From contig NZ_PYHR01000002.1 in assembly GCF_003121705.1 (NCBI RefSeq), forward strand, positions 2,666,001 through 2,730,000: a stretch of DNA of 64,000 bases. Reading direction: 5' to 3'. The first letter of the stretch is position 1; every line of letters starts with the position of its first letter. Below, one piece after another: positions 25,940 through 34,694 of this stretch. The notes under the pieces are model-generated. The model was not told the DNA's origin. It was given only the letters and a program-made list of their open reading frames with translations, and ran no database searches. Source of the DNA: Serinibacter arcticus (GTDB lineage Bacteria > Actinomycetota > Actinomycetes > Actinomycetales > Beutenbergiaceae). The position numbers and the translations under genes are program-made.

Positions 25940-26449
25940 GTGCCTTCCGCCGCCGCGACCCGTCCGCGCCGCACCTACCGGACCGGCCTGGCGACCCAGA
26001 TCCTGCGCGGACTCGCGCTCCTCGGGATGCTCGCCGTCACGATCGCGGTGCTGCGGGCCTACCCCGACCTCCCCGACACCGTCCCGACGCACTTCGGGGC
26101 GAACGGGCAGCCCGACAGCTACGGACCTCGGTGGTCGCTCCTCGTTCTCGTCGGGATCTGGTGGGTGCTGCTCGCGGGGATCGGATGGCTGTCCGCGCGG
26201 CCACGGATGCTGAATTACCCGTTGGTGGTCACCGAGTCCAACGCGCAGCTGCTCTACCGCGAGGCCGAACGCATGCTCGTCTGGCTGATGATCGCCCTGG
26301 TGGTCGTCGGCGTCGCGATGATCGTCGGAGTCCTCGGCCATCAGGTCGGCTGGCTCATCTGGGTCGGCCTCGCAGGCACGTTGGCCGTCACGGTCGCCGG
26401 GATCGTCCGGATGATCCGCGTCGACGGTCGAACCGACCCCGACGCCTGA
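25940..26449 (+). CDS. DUF1648 membrane protein
   Basis: Membrane protein of 169 aa from GTG 25940. DUF1648 signature near residues 37-60: YPDLPDTVPTHFGANGQPDSYG. Four helices follow the pattern ILRGLALLGMLAVTIAVL, SLLVLVGIWWVLLAGIGWL, MLVWLMIALVVVGVAMIVGV and GWLIWVGLAGTLAVTVAGIV. SdpI-like immunity proteins carry the same domain, but most DUF1648 proteins have no known role. Confidence 0.85.
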   Translation: MPSAAATRPRRTYRTGLATQILRGLALLGMLAVTIAVLRAYPDLPDTVPTHFGANGQPDSYGPRWSLLVLVGIWWVLLAGIGWLSARPRMLNYPLVVTESNAQLLYREAERMLVWLMIALVVVGVAMIVGVLGHQVGWLIWVGLAGTLAVTVAGIVRMIRVDGRTDPDA

Positions 26450-26522
26450 CCCGCGCCCGCACCGGCCCCCGACGCCCCGCCCCGAGTCCCACTCCACCCG
26501 TGACTCAGCGGTCCTCGCGGGT

Positions 26523-26528
26523 TAGCGT
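26523..26528 (+). promoter_or_regulatory. -10 hexamer of a probable leaderless gene
   Basis: TAGCGT ends 5 bases before ATG 26534; no ribosome site lies between. Confidence 0.5.
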
Positions 26529-26533
26529 CGAGC

Positions 26534-26839
26534 ATGGCCGAAACGAAGCACGAGGAACCCGCGAGCACGTCCGCCAAGATTCTCTACCGTCCGTTCGGCA
26601 TCGTCTCCTCGATGGCGGGCGGCCTCATCGCGTCGGCCGTGTTCAAGCAGGTCTACAAGCGCGTGGTGAAGGGCGACAAGCCCAACGCCCCCGGGCCGCT
26701 CCAGTCCGAGTACAACCTGCGCCAGATCCTCGTCGCCGCTGCGATCCAGGGCGTCATCTACTCCGTCGTCAAGGCCGCGATCGACCGCGGCGGGGCGCGC
26801 ACGTTCCAGAAGTGGACGGGCGAGTGGCCCGGGAGCTGA
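26534..26839 (+). CDS. DUF4235 membrane protein
   Basis: Protein of 101 aa matching DUF4235, found almost only in actinobacteria. Pattern: KILYRPFGIVSSMAGGLIASAVFKQVYKRV then LRQILVAAAIQGVIYSVVKAAIDRGGARTFQKWTGEWPG, two membrane helices separated by a Pro-rich hydrophilic loop. Function unknown. Its stop codon lies in the first unit of a 20-bp tandem repeat. Confidence 0.88.
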   Translation: MAETKHEEPASTSAKILYRPFGIVSSMAGGLIASAVFKQVYKRVVKGDKPNAPGPLQSEYNLRQILVAAAIQGVIYSVVKAAIDRGGARTFQKWTGEWPGS

Positions 26840-26893
26840 CGCCCGCGGTCGCCGACTGACGCTCGCCGTCGCCGGCTGACGCCCGCCGTCGCC
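26836..26893. repeat. Three tandem 20-bp units over the DUF4235 stop codon
   Basis: Units start at 26836, 26856 and 26876 and each begins CTGACGCYCGC. Because 20 is not a multiple of 3, the repeated TGA falls in all three frames. Probably slippage duplication of the gene end. Confidence 0.75.
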
Positions 26894-26946
26894 CGCCGTC
26901 GCCCCGCCCGCGCCGTCCTCCCAGGAACACCAGGGATGATGGAGCG

Positions 26947-28092
26947 ATGAGCGCAGACACCCTGGACCTCTCCCGCCTGCGCCGGTTCCCGGACATCGAG
27001 GCGCCCAACCTCGTGGCCGTCGACGCCAGCGACCGGCTGATCCTCGACGAGGCCGCCGACGCCGTCGCGTCCGCCGCGCCCGGAACCGTCGTCGTGATCA
27101 ACGACCACTACGGCGCCCTCACGCTCGGCGCGATCGGCCTGCACGGCGCGAGCGACGTCCGCGTCCACGTCGACATGCTGACCGGCGAGCGCGCCCTCGA
27201 CACCAACGCCGAGGACTCCGGTCTCGCGGGCACCTACCGCCACCTCTCCCTCGTGCCCGAGCTCGTCGACGGCGCCCGCGTCGTCCTCGTCCAGCTCCCG
27301 CGCGGCCTCGACGCCCTCGAGGAGATCGCCCAGCTGATCGCCGCCCACGCCCACCCGGACGTCGTCGTCATCGCCGGCGGCCGCGTCAAGCACATGTCCC
27401 GCGGCATGAACGACGTCCTCGGTCGCTCGTTCAGCAGCGTGACGGCGACGCTCGGTCGCCAGAAGTCGCGCGCCCTGGTCGCGACCGGCCCGACCGCGTC
27501 CGACGCGGTCTACCCGAAGAAGGTCGTCGACGACGAGCGCGGGCTGTGGATCGTCGCGCACGGCGCCGCGTTCGCGGGCCCGCAGGTCGACGTCGGCTCG
27601 CGCTACCTGCTGACCTTCCTCGACACCATGGGCCCGACGGCGAGCACCGCCATCGACCTCGGCTGCGGCACCGGGGTGCTCGCCACCGAGCTGGCCTCGG
27701 CCCGCCCCGACCTCACGGTCACGGCGATCGACGCCTCCGACGCGGCCGTCCGCTCGACCACCGCCACGCTGGAGGCCAACCACCTGGCCGGACGCGTCGC
27801 CGTCGTGCGCGAGGACGGACTCGGTGAGCGCGCGGCGGGCTCGGCCGACCTCATCGTCTGCAACCCGCCGTTCCACGTCGGCGCGACGCTCGCCCCCGAC
27901 GCGGCGCTGCGCATGATCCGCGGCGCGGCCCGCGTGCTGACCGACGGCGGTGAGCTGTGGACGGTCTTCAACTCGCGCCTCGCGCACGCCGGCGCGCTGC
28001 GCCGCATGGTCGGCCCGACCGAGATCATGGGCGACAACGGCACGTTCACCGTCACCCGGACCGTCCGTCCTGCCCGCAAGGCCGCCCGATGA
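26947..28092 (+). CDS. RsmC/RlmG-like class I methyltransferase
   Basis: S-adenosylmethionine-dependent methyltransferase of 381 aa with two halves, as in RsmC/RlmG 23S and 16S rRNA guanine-N2 methyltransferases. The N-terminal half (to about 190) is a degenerate Rossmann domain; the C-terminal half has SAM motif AIDLGCGTGVLATELA (about 236-251), acidic TVTAIDASDAAV, and target-base motif CNPPFH with Asn306. ATG 26947 is preceded by GGAG. Its stop overlaps the start of a small lipoprotein gene. Exact rRNA position is not predictable from this alone. Confidence 0.88.
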   Translation: MSADTLDLSRLRRFPDIEAPNLVAVDASDRLILDEAADAVASAAPGTVVVINDHYGALTLGAIGLHGASDVRVHVDMLTGERALDTNAEDSGLAGTYRHLSLVPELVDGARVVLVQLPRGLDALEEIAQLIAAHAHPDVVVIAGGRVKHMSRGMNDVLGRSFSSVTATLGRQKSRALVATGPTASDAVYPKKVVDDERGLWIVAHGAAFAGPQVDVGSRYLLTFLDTMGPTASTAIDLGCGTGVLATELASARPDLTVTAIDASDAAVRSTTATLEANHLAGRVAVVREDGLGERAAGSADLIVCNPPFHVGATLAPDAALRMIRGAARVLTDGGELWTVFNSRLAHAGALRRMVGPTEIMGDNGTFTVTRTVRPARKAAR

Positions 28093-28520
28093 CCGCCCGC
28101 CCCGCGCGCTTCCGGCGGCTGGTCGCCGTCGCGAGCCTCGCCGTCGCCGCCCTGGCCGTGACGGGTTGCTCGGCGATCAGCGAGAGCGTCTCGGAGGCCA
28201 CCGATCAGGCCGCGTGCGCCCTGATCACCCCGATCGCCGAGAACCTCGGAGCCCAGGTGCAGGTCGTGGCCGACGACATCGCCGTCGACCCGAGCGGCGC
28301 GATCGCGACGCTCGAGGGGCTGCAGGGGCAGGTCGACACCGCCGCCGCCACGACCTCCGGCGGGACGCGGACGACGCTCGAGAACATCTCCACCTGGCTC
28401 GGCGACCTCAAGGCCCAGGCCGAGACCGCGCGCGACGGCGGCGTCGTCAGCCAGGAGACCGTCGACGGGATCGAGGCCCAGGTCGTCCAGTCCGTGACGT
28501 CGCTCGCCGGGGGCTGCTGA
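28089..28520 (+). CDS. Small lipoprotein, unknown function
   Basis: Lipoprotein of 143 aa: Arg-rich n-region, lipobox LAVTGC near residue 27, then a mostly alpha-helical domain (SAISESVSEATDQAACALITPIAENLGAQVQVVADDIAVDP) ending in GGC. Two cysteines beyond the lipid-modified one could pair. No family recognised. ATG 28089 overlaps the TGA of the methyltransferase gene. Confidence 0.72.
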   Translation: MTARPARFRRLVAVASLAVAALAVTGCSAISESVSEATDQAACALITPIAENLGAQVQVVADDIAVDPSGAIATLEGLQGQVDTAAATTSGGTRTTLENISTWLGDLKAQAETARDGGVVSQETVDGIEAQVVQSVTSLAGGC

Positions 28521-28526
28521 CGCCGG

Positions 28527-29462
28527 TCAGATCCGCGCCGGCGACGCCGGGGGTCGCTCGAGCTCCCCAGCGACCGCCGCCTCGGCCGACACCACCGGCT
28601 CGGTGACCCGCGCTCGACGGCGGAGCGTCGCCACGAGCACCCCGACCACCAGCACCGCGCCACCCACGGCCTCGGCCGCGGTGGGGTGCTGCCCGAGCAG
28701 CAGCGCGGCCGACAGCATCGCGACGACCGGCGCCAGCAGCACCCACGGCACGACCGCCGACGACGGGTTCCGCCCCAGCAGCGCGTTGAAGATCGCGTAG
28801 CCGACGAGCGTGCACAGACCTGCGGTGTAGAGCGTCGAGAGCGCCGGGCGCCAGCCGAACGCCGCGAGCCCGGCGGCGACGGCATCGCTCCCGTCCACGA
28901 CGAACGACAGGCCGAGCGCCGGCAGCGGCACCACGAGCGAGGACCACACGGTCAGCGACAGCCCGCCGACACCCCTCGCGCGCCGCGAGATGACGTTGCC
29001 GACCGCCCACGAGAGCGCGGCGAGCAGGCAGAGGACGACGGCGAGCAGCGGCGCGTTCCCGCCCCGACCCACCGCGACGATCGCGAGGCCGACGGACCCG
29101 ACGGTGACGCCGACGATCTGGGCCGGTGAGGGCCGCTCGCGCAGCACCCCCGCGGCGATCAGCACGGTGAAGACGACCTGGGCCTGGAGCAGCAGCGCCG
29201 CGAGACCCGGCTGCAGGCCGGCGGCCATCGAGGTGTAGAGCAACCCGAACTGTCCGAGCGACATGAACAGGCCGACGCCGACGATCGTGCGCCAGGACAT
29301 CGCCGGCCGCGGGACGACGAACGCCGCGAGGGAGACGATCGCGAACCGGATCGCGACGAACAGCAGCGCCGGGATCCCGTCCATGCCCCAGTCGATGACG
29401 ACGAAGTTGAAGCCCCAGAGCGAGGCGACGAGGGCGGCGAGGAGCATGTCGCGTCTGTTCAC
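28527..29462 (-). CDS. EamA/DMT-family transporter
   Basis: Inner-membrane drug/metabolite exporter of 311 aa with ten predicted helices in two EamA repeats; the first starts DMLLAALVASLWGFNFVVIDWG, the second LSWAVGNVISRRARG. I take GTG 29462 because VNRRDMLLAAL gives the common EamA N-terminus; ATG 29447 is the alternative. Diverges from a LysR-type regulator with 72 bases between starts, which suggests that the regulator controls it. Substrate unknown; amino-acid or metabolite efflux is typical. Confidence 0.87.
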   Translation of the reverse strand: MNRRDMLLAALVASLWGFNFVVIDWGMDGIPALLFVAIRFAIVSLAAFVVPRPAMSWRTIVGVGLFMSLGQFGLLYTSMAAGLQPGLAALLLQAQVVFTVLIAAGVLRERPSPAQIVGVTVGSVGLAIVAVGRGGNAPLLAVVLCLLAALSWAVGNVISRRARGVGGLSLTVWSSLVVPLPALGLSFVVDGSDAVAAGLAAFGWRPALSTLYTAGLCTLVGYAIFNALLGRNPSSAVVPWVLLAPVVAMLSAALLLGQHPTAAEAVGGAVLVVGVLVATLRRRARVTEPVVSAEAAVAGELERPPASPARI

Positions 29463-29522
29463 CTGCTTACTCGACCACGTCCGATCGCGCAGCACCAGCG
29501 ATCATGTCGAGGCGTGATTCGG

Positions 29523-29528
29523 TAGCAT
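29523..29528 (+). promoter_or_regulatory. -10 hexamer of the LysR gene (leaderless pattern)
   Basis: TAGCAT ends 6 bases before ATG 29535. There is no ribosome site. Confidence 0.5.
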
Positions 29529-29534
29529 CGCTGC

Positions 29535-30449
29535 ATGATCGATCTCGACGCCGTGGTGGCGCTCCGCGCGGTGGCCACCCAGGGGAGCGTGGCCGCGGCC
29601 GGGACCTCGCTCGGGTTCACCCCCAGCGCGGTCTCGCAGCAGATCAAGCGCCTCGAGCGCTCGACCGGCGTCGGACTGCTCGAGCGGGTGGGGCGCGGGG
29701 TGGTGCTGACCGACGCCGGGCGTCGCCTCGTCAGCGCGTCCGGGGCGCTGCTCGCCGACCTCGAGCAGATCGAGACCGACCTGCGCGCGAGCGTCGGCGA
29801 GGACGCCGCCGAGGTGACAGGTGAGGTTCGCCTCGCGGTGTTCTCGACGGCGGTGCGCGGCCTGGTCTCCCCGGTGCTGGCGGAGCTGCGGTCGAGCCGC
29901 CCGGGCGTGCGCGTCCCCCTGCTGGAGTCGGAACCGTGGGACACGGTCTCCCTGGTGGCGTCGGGGCAGCGCGACCTCGGCGTCGTGCACCGGTGGGGCG
30001 GCGTGGCGCTCGCGATGCCGAGCCATCTGGTGGCGACGCCCCTGGTCACGGACGTCGCCGACGTCCTGCTCCGGCGCGACCACCCGCTCGCCGGTCGTTC
30101 CGAGCTGCGGCCGAGCGACCTGGCGGACGAGGACTGGATAGGCACGCCGGAGGCGACGATCTGCCGGCAGTGGCTGCGGAGGCTGTTCGACGGCGTTCCG
30201 AACGCCCCGCGCGTGGTCCACGAGTCGATGGAGTTCGCCAACCATGTCGATCTCGTACGGGCCGGGCTCGGCGTCGCGCTCGTGCCGCGGCTCGGGCGGG
30301 GTCCGCTCGGCGACGACATCGTCGCGATCCCGACGACGCAGCCCGCCTCGACCCGCGACGTCGTGGCCCTGCACCGGCGCAGCCTGGGGGAGTCGCCGGC
30401 GCTGCGCGCCGTGCTCGACGCGCTGGTCGCGGCGGCGGCGCAGCTGTGA
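29535..30449 (+). CDS. LysR-family transcriptional regulator
   Basis: LTTR of 304 aa. N-terminal winged HTH (LDAVVALRAVATQGSVAAAGTSLGFTPSAVSQQIKRLERSTGVGLLERVGRGVVLTDAGRRL, residues 3-67), linker helix, then the two-lobed effector domain (GEVRLAVFSTAVRGLVSPVLAELRSSRPGVRV). Divergent from the EamA transporter gene, the classic arrangement for an LTTR and its target. The effector is unknown. Confidence 0.93.
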   Translation: MIDLDAVVALRAVATQGSVAAAGTSLGFTPSAVSQQIKRLERSTGVGLLERVGRGVVLTDAGRRLVSASGALLADLEQIETDLRASVGEDAAEVTGEVRLAVFSTAVRGLVSPVLAELRSSRPGVRVPLLESEPWDTVSLVASGQRDLGVVHRWGGVALAMPSHLVATPLVTDVADVLLRRDHPLAGRSELRPSDLADEDWIGTPEATICRQWLRRLFDGVPNAPRVVHESMEFANHVDLVRAGLGVALVPRLGRGPLGDDIVAIPTTQPASTRDVVALHRRSLGESPALRAVLDALVAAAAQL

Positions 30450-30455
30450 CAGCCT

Positions 30456-30516
30456 CGCCGAGCACGCGCGTCGCTGCTGTATCGCGCCGATAGAGCAGCC
30501 AGACGCGTGCTCGGCG
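30456..30516. terminator. Long bidirectional hairpin between convergent lysR and helicase genes
   Basis: Outer arms of 13 bp (30456-30468 with 30504-30516) enclose inner pairings GCTGCT/AGCAGC and TATCG/CGATA, giving an almost continuous stem over 61 bases. It starts 6 bases after the LysR stop and ends 12 bases before the helicase stop. Confidence 0.8.
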
Positions 30517-30527
30517 GAAAAGGGTGG

Positions 30528-33500
30528 TCAGGCGAGGAGGGTGCGGATGTCGTCGGCGCCCAGGCGGGCACCGGACCCGGCGGTGCCGGCACCGGCGCCC
30601 GACCCTGAACCGTCCGGACCCGACCCGCTCCCGAGCACGCCGGCCACGAGCGCGCGCTTGCTGTCCTGCAGCGCCATGACCTTCTCCTCGATCGTGTCGG
30701 AGGCGACCATCCTGTAGACCATCACGGGTCGGGTCTGACCGATGCGGTGCGCGCGGTCGACCGCCTGGGCCTCGGCCGCGGGGTTCCACCAGGGGTCGGC
30801 CAGGATGCAGTAGTCGGCCATGGCCAGGTTGAGCCCGACCCCGCCCGCCTTGAGGCTGATGAGGAACACCGGCTGCGTGCCCTCGGCGAAGCCGCGGATG
30901 ACCTCGGCCCGCTTCGTCGTCGACCCGTCGAGGTAGGCGTACGGGATGCCTTCCGCGTCGAGGCGCGCGGCGATCTTGCCGAGGTAGCGCGTGAACTGGC
31001 TGAACACGAGCGCGCGGTGCCCCTCGGCGGCGGCCTCCGTCAGCAGCGGCATCAGCACGTCGAGCTTGGAGGAGGGGACGTCGGCGTACTCCTCGTCCAC
31101 GAGCGACGCGTCGATCGCGAGCTGGCGCAGCCGGGTCAGGGCGCTCAGCACCTCGACGCGGTTGCGCTCCATGTCCTTGACCAGTCCGAGCACGCGCTGG
31201 CGCTCGCGGCCGAGGTGGCGCGCGTAGACCTTCCGGTGCGCAGGATCCAGCGTCACGGTGAGCACCTGCTCCTGCTTCGGCGGCAGGTCGGGTGTCACCT
31301 CCTCCTTGGTGCGGCGCAGCAGGAACGGCGCGACCCGCTTGCGCAGCCGCTCGAACAGGCCGAGCTCGGCGCCGTTGCCCCGTTCGATCGGCGCCGCGTA
31401 GACCTCGGTGAACTGCTGCGGCGTGCCGAGCAGCCCGGGCGCCGCGATCGCGAACATCGCCCACAGCTCGGCGAGGTTGTTCTCCATCGGGGTGCCGGTG
31501 ACGACGAACTTCACGTCGGCCGGCAGCGTCTTGGCGTGCGCGAACCCGCGTGAGGTGCGGTTCTTGATGTTCTGCGCCTCGTCGAGCACCAGCCCGGCCG
31601 GCACGATCGCCTCGTACTCGTGGTGCTCGAGGCGGAAGAGCGCGTAGCTCGTGACGATCACGTCCGCCGTCGCCGCCAGCTCCGCGAGGCTCTCCCGGCG
31701 CTTCTTGCCGGTGGCCGTCACGACGGCGACCCGCAGGTCCGGCGCGAACCGCGCCGCCTCCGTGGCCCAGTTGGGCACGACCGACGTCGGCGCGACGACC
31801 ACAAATGGTCGCTGGCGCGGCATCCCGTCCCCTGCCGTCGACTCGTCGACCGCCTCCCCGGGCACGGGCGCCGTCAGCGCGCCTGAGTCCTTCGCGTCGA
31901 GGATCATCGCCAGGGTCTGCAGGGTCTTGCCGAGGCCCATGTCGTCGGCGAGCACCCCGCCGAGCCCCGCCCGCCGCAGGCGCGCGAGCCACTCGTAGCC
32001 CGCGCGCTGGTACGGCCGCAGCTGGGCCTGCAGGCCGGCGGGCACGGCGGGCGGCTCGCCGTCGAGCGACGTCGCGGCCTTGACGCGGTCGAGCCACTCC
32101 TGCGCCTGCCGGTCGATGACACCGAGCGCCTGCAGCTCCTCCCACCAGGAGAGGTTGAGCCGGCTCACGCGCAGCCCGGTGCGCCGCTGGTCCTGGAGCT
32201 CGCGGCCCTCCTCCAGCAGCTGCCGGAGCTGGTCGAGCTCGGGCCGGTCCAGCGAGACGTAGGCGCCGTCCTCGAGGAACAGCGTCTGCTCCTTGCGCGC
32301 GAGCGCGGTGATGACGTGACCGACCGGGACGTCGCGGTCGGTCAGTCGCAGCCGCACCTCGAGGTCGAACCAGTCGCGGTTGGTGCCCACGACGTCGACG
32401 GCGATCTCCGGCTCCCCGAGGTCGCGGAAGGTCGGCAGCTCCTCCTCGGGGAGGTCGACGTCGATGCCCTCGATGCGCTGCAGCGCCGGGATGACGTGAT
32501 CGACGAGCTCCACCACGGAGTGGCCCGTGACGACCATCTCCTCGAGCGGCAGTCCGTCGCGCGAGAGGAGCGAGGGGAGCGTGCCCATCGCCGCCGCGGC
32601 GCGGTGCAGCAGCACGTTCTCGGCGATGTCGTCGCGCTCGGTGCGGCGCGGGTCGGTGGGCAGGGAGTAGGTGAGCGCGAAGGGGTTGTCGGAGTCGCCG
32701 TAGCGCCACTCGCACTCCACGGACGCGCGCGGGCTCGCGCCCAGCGCCGTCCACAGCAGCCGGATCCGCACCACGAGCGTCGGGCCGGGCGGCACCTCGG
32801 GCGCGAAGTCGCCGGCGGCGTGCCAGGTCTGCTGCCGGATGCGCGGCAGGATCGTGCGCTCGAACAGCGTTCGCTCCGACGCGGGGACCTGGATCGCGCC
32901 GCTGCGCCGCAGGTCGACCCACGGTCGCGTCGCCGGGGTCTCGAGCGGGACGAGCGTGAGCGTGCCGGTGGCGTCGCGCCCGACGAACCCGTGGGTCGGT
33001 CGCCCGAGCAGCAGCGTCTCGGTCAGCGTCGAGGGGTGGTCGATCGTGGCCGCGACCTCGAGGTCGGGCCCGCCCGGGGAGGGGGCGCCGCCGTCGTCGT
33101 CCACGGACGAGACCGTCACCGCGGTCAGGGCCGCGACGTCGGACAGGATCGCTGGCTCGCCGTCGACCTCGAGCAGCTGGACGCCCGAGTCCGCGATGTC
33201 GCGCAGGACGGTCCAGAGCGCGCGGCTGGGGATCGTCTGCAGCGAGAGCCACGTGGGCACGCCGTAGGCGTAGACGTCCGAGGCCTGGTGCAGGCGGACG
33301 AGCGAGGACAGCGCGTCGAGCTGGGCGGGATCGGCGTCGTCGATCGCCGCCCGGGTGACCTCGTGCCAGGCGGCCCCCGTCGCGATCCACTGCCCGCGCT
33401 TGCCGAGCCGCATCGCGCGGGCCTCGAGCGAGCCCTCGTGGACGGCGCGGTAGCCGCCCATGCCCGTGCGCTGCGGCCCCGCGAGGCTCGGCGGCGGGGT

Positions 33501-33899
33501 GAACTGCAGGCTCAGGGCCAGCGGGGACCAGACCTGGGTCGTCGGGTCGGGGAAGATCCCCTCGAGCTGGGAGCGCCACTGGCTCACGACGACGGTGCGC
33601 GCCTGCGCGGCGCGCTCCTGCTCGAGCGCGGTGATCAGCAGCGCGACGGTGTGCTTGCAGTCGACCTGCACCGGGCACGAGCAGCGGCCGTCGAAGAAGT
33701 CGACCGTGCCGTTCCGCGTGAAGCCGTAGTAGGTGGTGGCGGTGTAGACGTGGCGCCCGCTGCCGTCGACCGAACCGACGACGACGCGCGCCTCGGCGTC
33801 GTGACGCCGGACGACGGCGCGGTGCTGACGCGCGTAGGACGACCCCGCATCGAACGCGTGCCGGCCCACGAGGCCGACGAGCTCGATGGGTGCGTGCAT
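30528..33899 (-). CDS. SWIM zinc-finger SNF2-family helicase
   Basis: Double-stranded-DNA translocase of 1123 aa in the HepA/SNF2 group. N-terminal SWIM zinc motif with Cys73, Cys75, Cys81 and His83; long central region; then the helicase core with LADDMGLGKTLQTLA (Walker A Lys658), DEAQ box at 773-776 in LVLDEAQNIKNRTS, and the C-terminal lobe with LVFSQFTRYLGKI and QAVDRAHRIGQTRPV (motif VI). Ends in a Gly/Ser/Pro-rich tail plus IRTLLA. ATG 33899. Such proteins are common in actinobacteria; no restriction, methylase or phospholipase-D gene lies beside it, so a defence role is not supported. Chromatin or RNA-polymerase recycling roles are known for relatives. Confidence 0.93.
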   Translation of the reverse strand: MHAPIELVGLVGRHAFDAGSSYARQHRAVVRRHDAEARVVVGSVDGSGRHVYTATTYYGFTRNGTVDFFDGRCSCPVQVDCKHTVALLITALEQERAAQARTVVVSQWRSQLEGIFPDPTTQVWSPLALSLQFTPPPSLAGPQRTGMGGYRAVHEGSLEARAMRLGKRGQWIATGAAWHEVTRAAIDDADPAQLDALSSLVRLHQASDVYAYGVPTWLSLQTIPSRALWTVLRDIADSGVQLLEVDGEPAILSDVAALTAVTVSSVDDDGGAPSPGGPDLEVAATIDHPSTLTETLLLGRPTHGFVGRDATGTLTLVPLETPATRPWVDLRRSGAIQVPASERTLFERTILPRIRQQTWHAAGDFAPEVPPGPTLVVRIRLLWTALGASPRASVECEWRYGDSDNPFALTYSLPTDPRRTERDDIAENVLLHRAAAAMGTLPSLLSRDGLPLEEMVVTGHSVVELVDHVIPALQRIEGIDVDLPEEELPTFRDLGEPEIAVDVVGTNRDWFDLEVRLRLTDRDVPVGHVITALARKEQTLFLEDGAYVSLDRPELDQLRQLLEEGRELQDQRRTGLRVSRLNLSWWEELQALGVIDRQAQEWLDRVKAATSLDGEPPAVPAGLQAQLRPYQRAGYEWLARLRRAGLGGVLADDMGLGKTLQTLAMILDAKDSGALTAPVPGEAVDESTAGDGMPRQRPFVVVAPTSVVPNWATEAARFAPDLRVAVVTATGKKRRESLAELAATADVIVTSYALFRLEHHEYEAIVPAGLVLDEAQNIKNRTSRGFAHAKTLPADVKFVVTGTPMENNLAELWAMFAIAAPGLLGTPQQFTEVYAAPIERGNGAELGLFERLRKRVAPFLLRRTKEEVTPDLPPKQEQVLTVTLDPAHRKVYARHLGRERQRVLGLVKDMERNRVEVLSALTRLRQLAIDASLVDEEYADVPSSKLDVLMPLLTEAAAEGHRALVFSQFTRYLGKIAARLDAEGIPYAYLDGSTTKRAEVIRGFAEGTQPVFLISLKAGGVGLNLAMADYCILADPWWNPAAEAQAVDRAHRIGQTRPVMVYRMVASDTIEEKVMALQDSKRALVAGVLGSGSGPDGSGSGAGAGTAGSGARLGADDIRTLLA

Positions 33900-33915
33900 G
33901 GAACGAGCCTAGGCG

Positions 33916-33951
33916 CGCCCTCCGACACCTCCGGCACGGTGTCCGAGGGCG
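33916..33951 (-). terminator. Hairpin terminator downstream of the 34006 gene
   Basis: Arms CGCCCTC/GAGGGCG and GACACC/GGTGTC around one mismatch form an interrupted 13-bp stem. It lies 55 bases past the stop of the minus-strand membrane-protein gene and before the helicase start. Confidence 0.6.
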
Positions 33952-34005
33952 GTGGACGACGGGGCGCCGTCACCGCCTGGGGACAGCGCGCACCGGGACC
34001 GGGCC

Positions 34006-34608
34006 TCAGGTCAGGCGCGTGTACTGCCGGCGGTAGATCCGCGAGGCGGCCCACGGGACGGCTGCGGCCGGGATCACCACGGCGAGCACCGAGTACGCCA
34101 CGTAGAGGTAGGGCGCGGCGCCGCTCTCCCCGGCGATCCCGTCCACCAGGGCGATGCCGCCGACCAGGACGACGGTCACGGCCGCCAGTCCGACCACGAC
34201 GCCGACCAGTCCAGCGATCGCGGCGAGGGCATGTCCGCGCAGGCGGACGTCCGCGCGCGAGCGGGCGAGCAGCAGGGGCGTCAGGAGCGTCAGGACGACG
34301 AGGGCCACGACGGCGCCGACCGCCACCGCGACCGGGGAGAACGCATCCTCCCCGCCGGATCCGAGGATGACGCCGAGCACCACCAGCGCCGCGGCGACCA
34401 CGGCCGCGAGACCCGAGCCGACGACGGCGTTCAGCACCTGTCCCCAGGTCGCGGCCTCGCGGTCGCTCGCGGCGGAGGAGGTGGAGTCCCAGAGGGGGTG
34501 GGTGGAGGGGCCCTCGCCCGCGGGCGGGGCGTCGCTCCAGGCCAGGGCCTCGCTCAGTCGGGACGCGCGGTCGGAGACGGCGGGTCGGTCTGGTGCGTCG
34601 TTGCTCAC
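34006..34608 (-). CDS. Hypothetical membrane protein with four helices
   Basis: Protein of 200 aa from GTG 34608. A polar, Ser/Ala/Pro-rich N-terminal 50 residues precede four hydrophobic segments (LNAVVGSGLAAVVAAALVVLGVIL, VAVAVGAVVALVVLTLLTPLLL, GHALAAIAGLVGVVVGLAAVTVVLVGGIAL, YVAYSVLAVVIPAAAVPWAA) and a basic tail. No family recognised. Divergent from the endonuclease gene with an 86-base shared upstream region. Confidence 0.72.
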   Translation of the reverse strand: MSNDAPDRPAVSDRASRLSEALAWSDAPPAGEGPSTHPLWDSTSSAASDREAATWGQVLNAVVGSGLAAVVAAALVVLGVILGSGGEDAFSPVAVAVGAVVALVVLTLLTPLLLARSRADVRLRGHALAAIAGLVGVVVGLAAVTVVLVGGIALVDGIAGESGAAPYLYVAYSVLAVVIPAAAVPWAASRIYRRQYTRLT

Positions 34609-34694
34609 GGGTTCCTCGCCATCGCCGGTCGGTGTCGCGCCAGTCTCCCACCCGACCCTGGTCCGATGTCACACCCCGGCTCCACGATGGAGAC

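Noticed and set aside
24344-26497. 717-aa minus-strand and 792-aa plus-strand open frames
   Set aside because: Both are shadow frames across the GNAT, NSAR-like and DUF1648 genes, each of which has clear family motifs.
30528-33899. Defence island around the SNF2 helicase
   Set aside because: Neighbours are LysR, EamA, a small membrane protein and a stand-alone nuclease; no methylase, PLD or other DISARM-type partner is seen.
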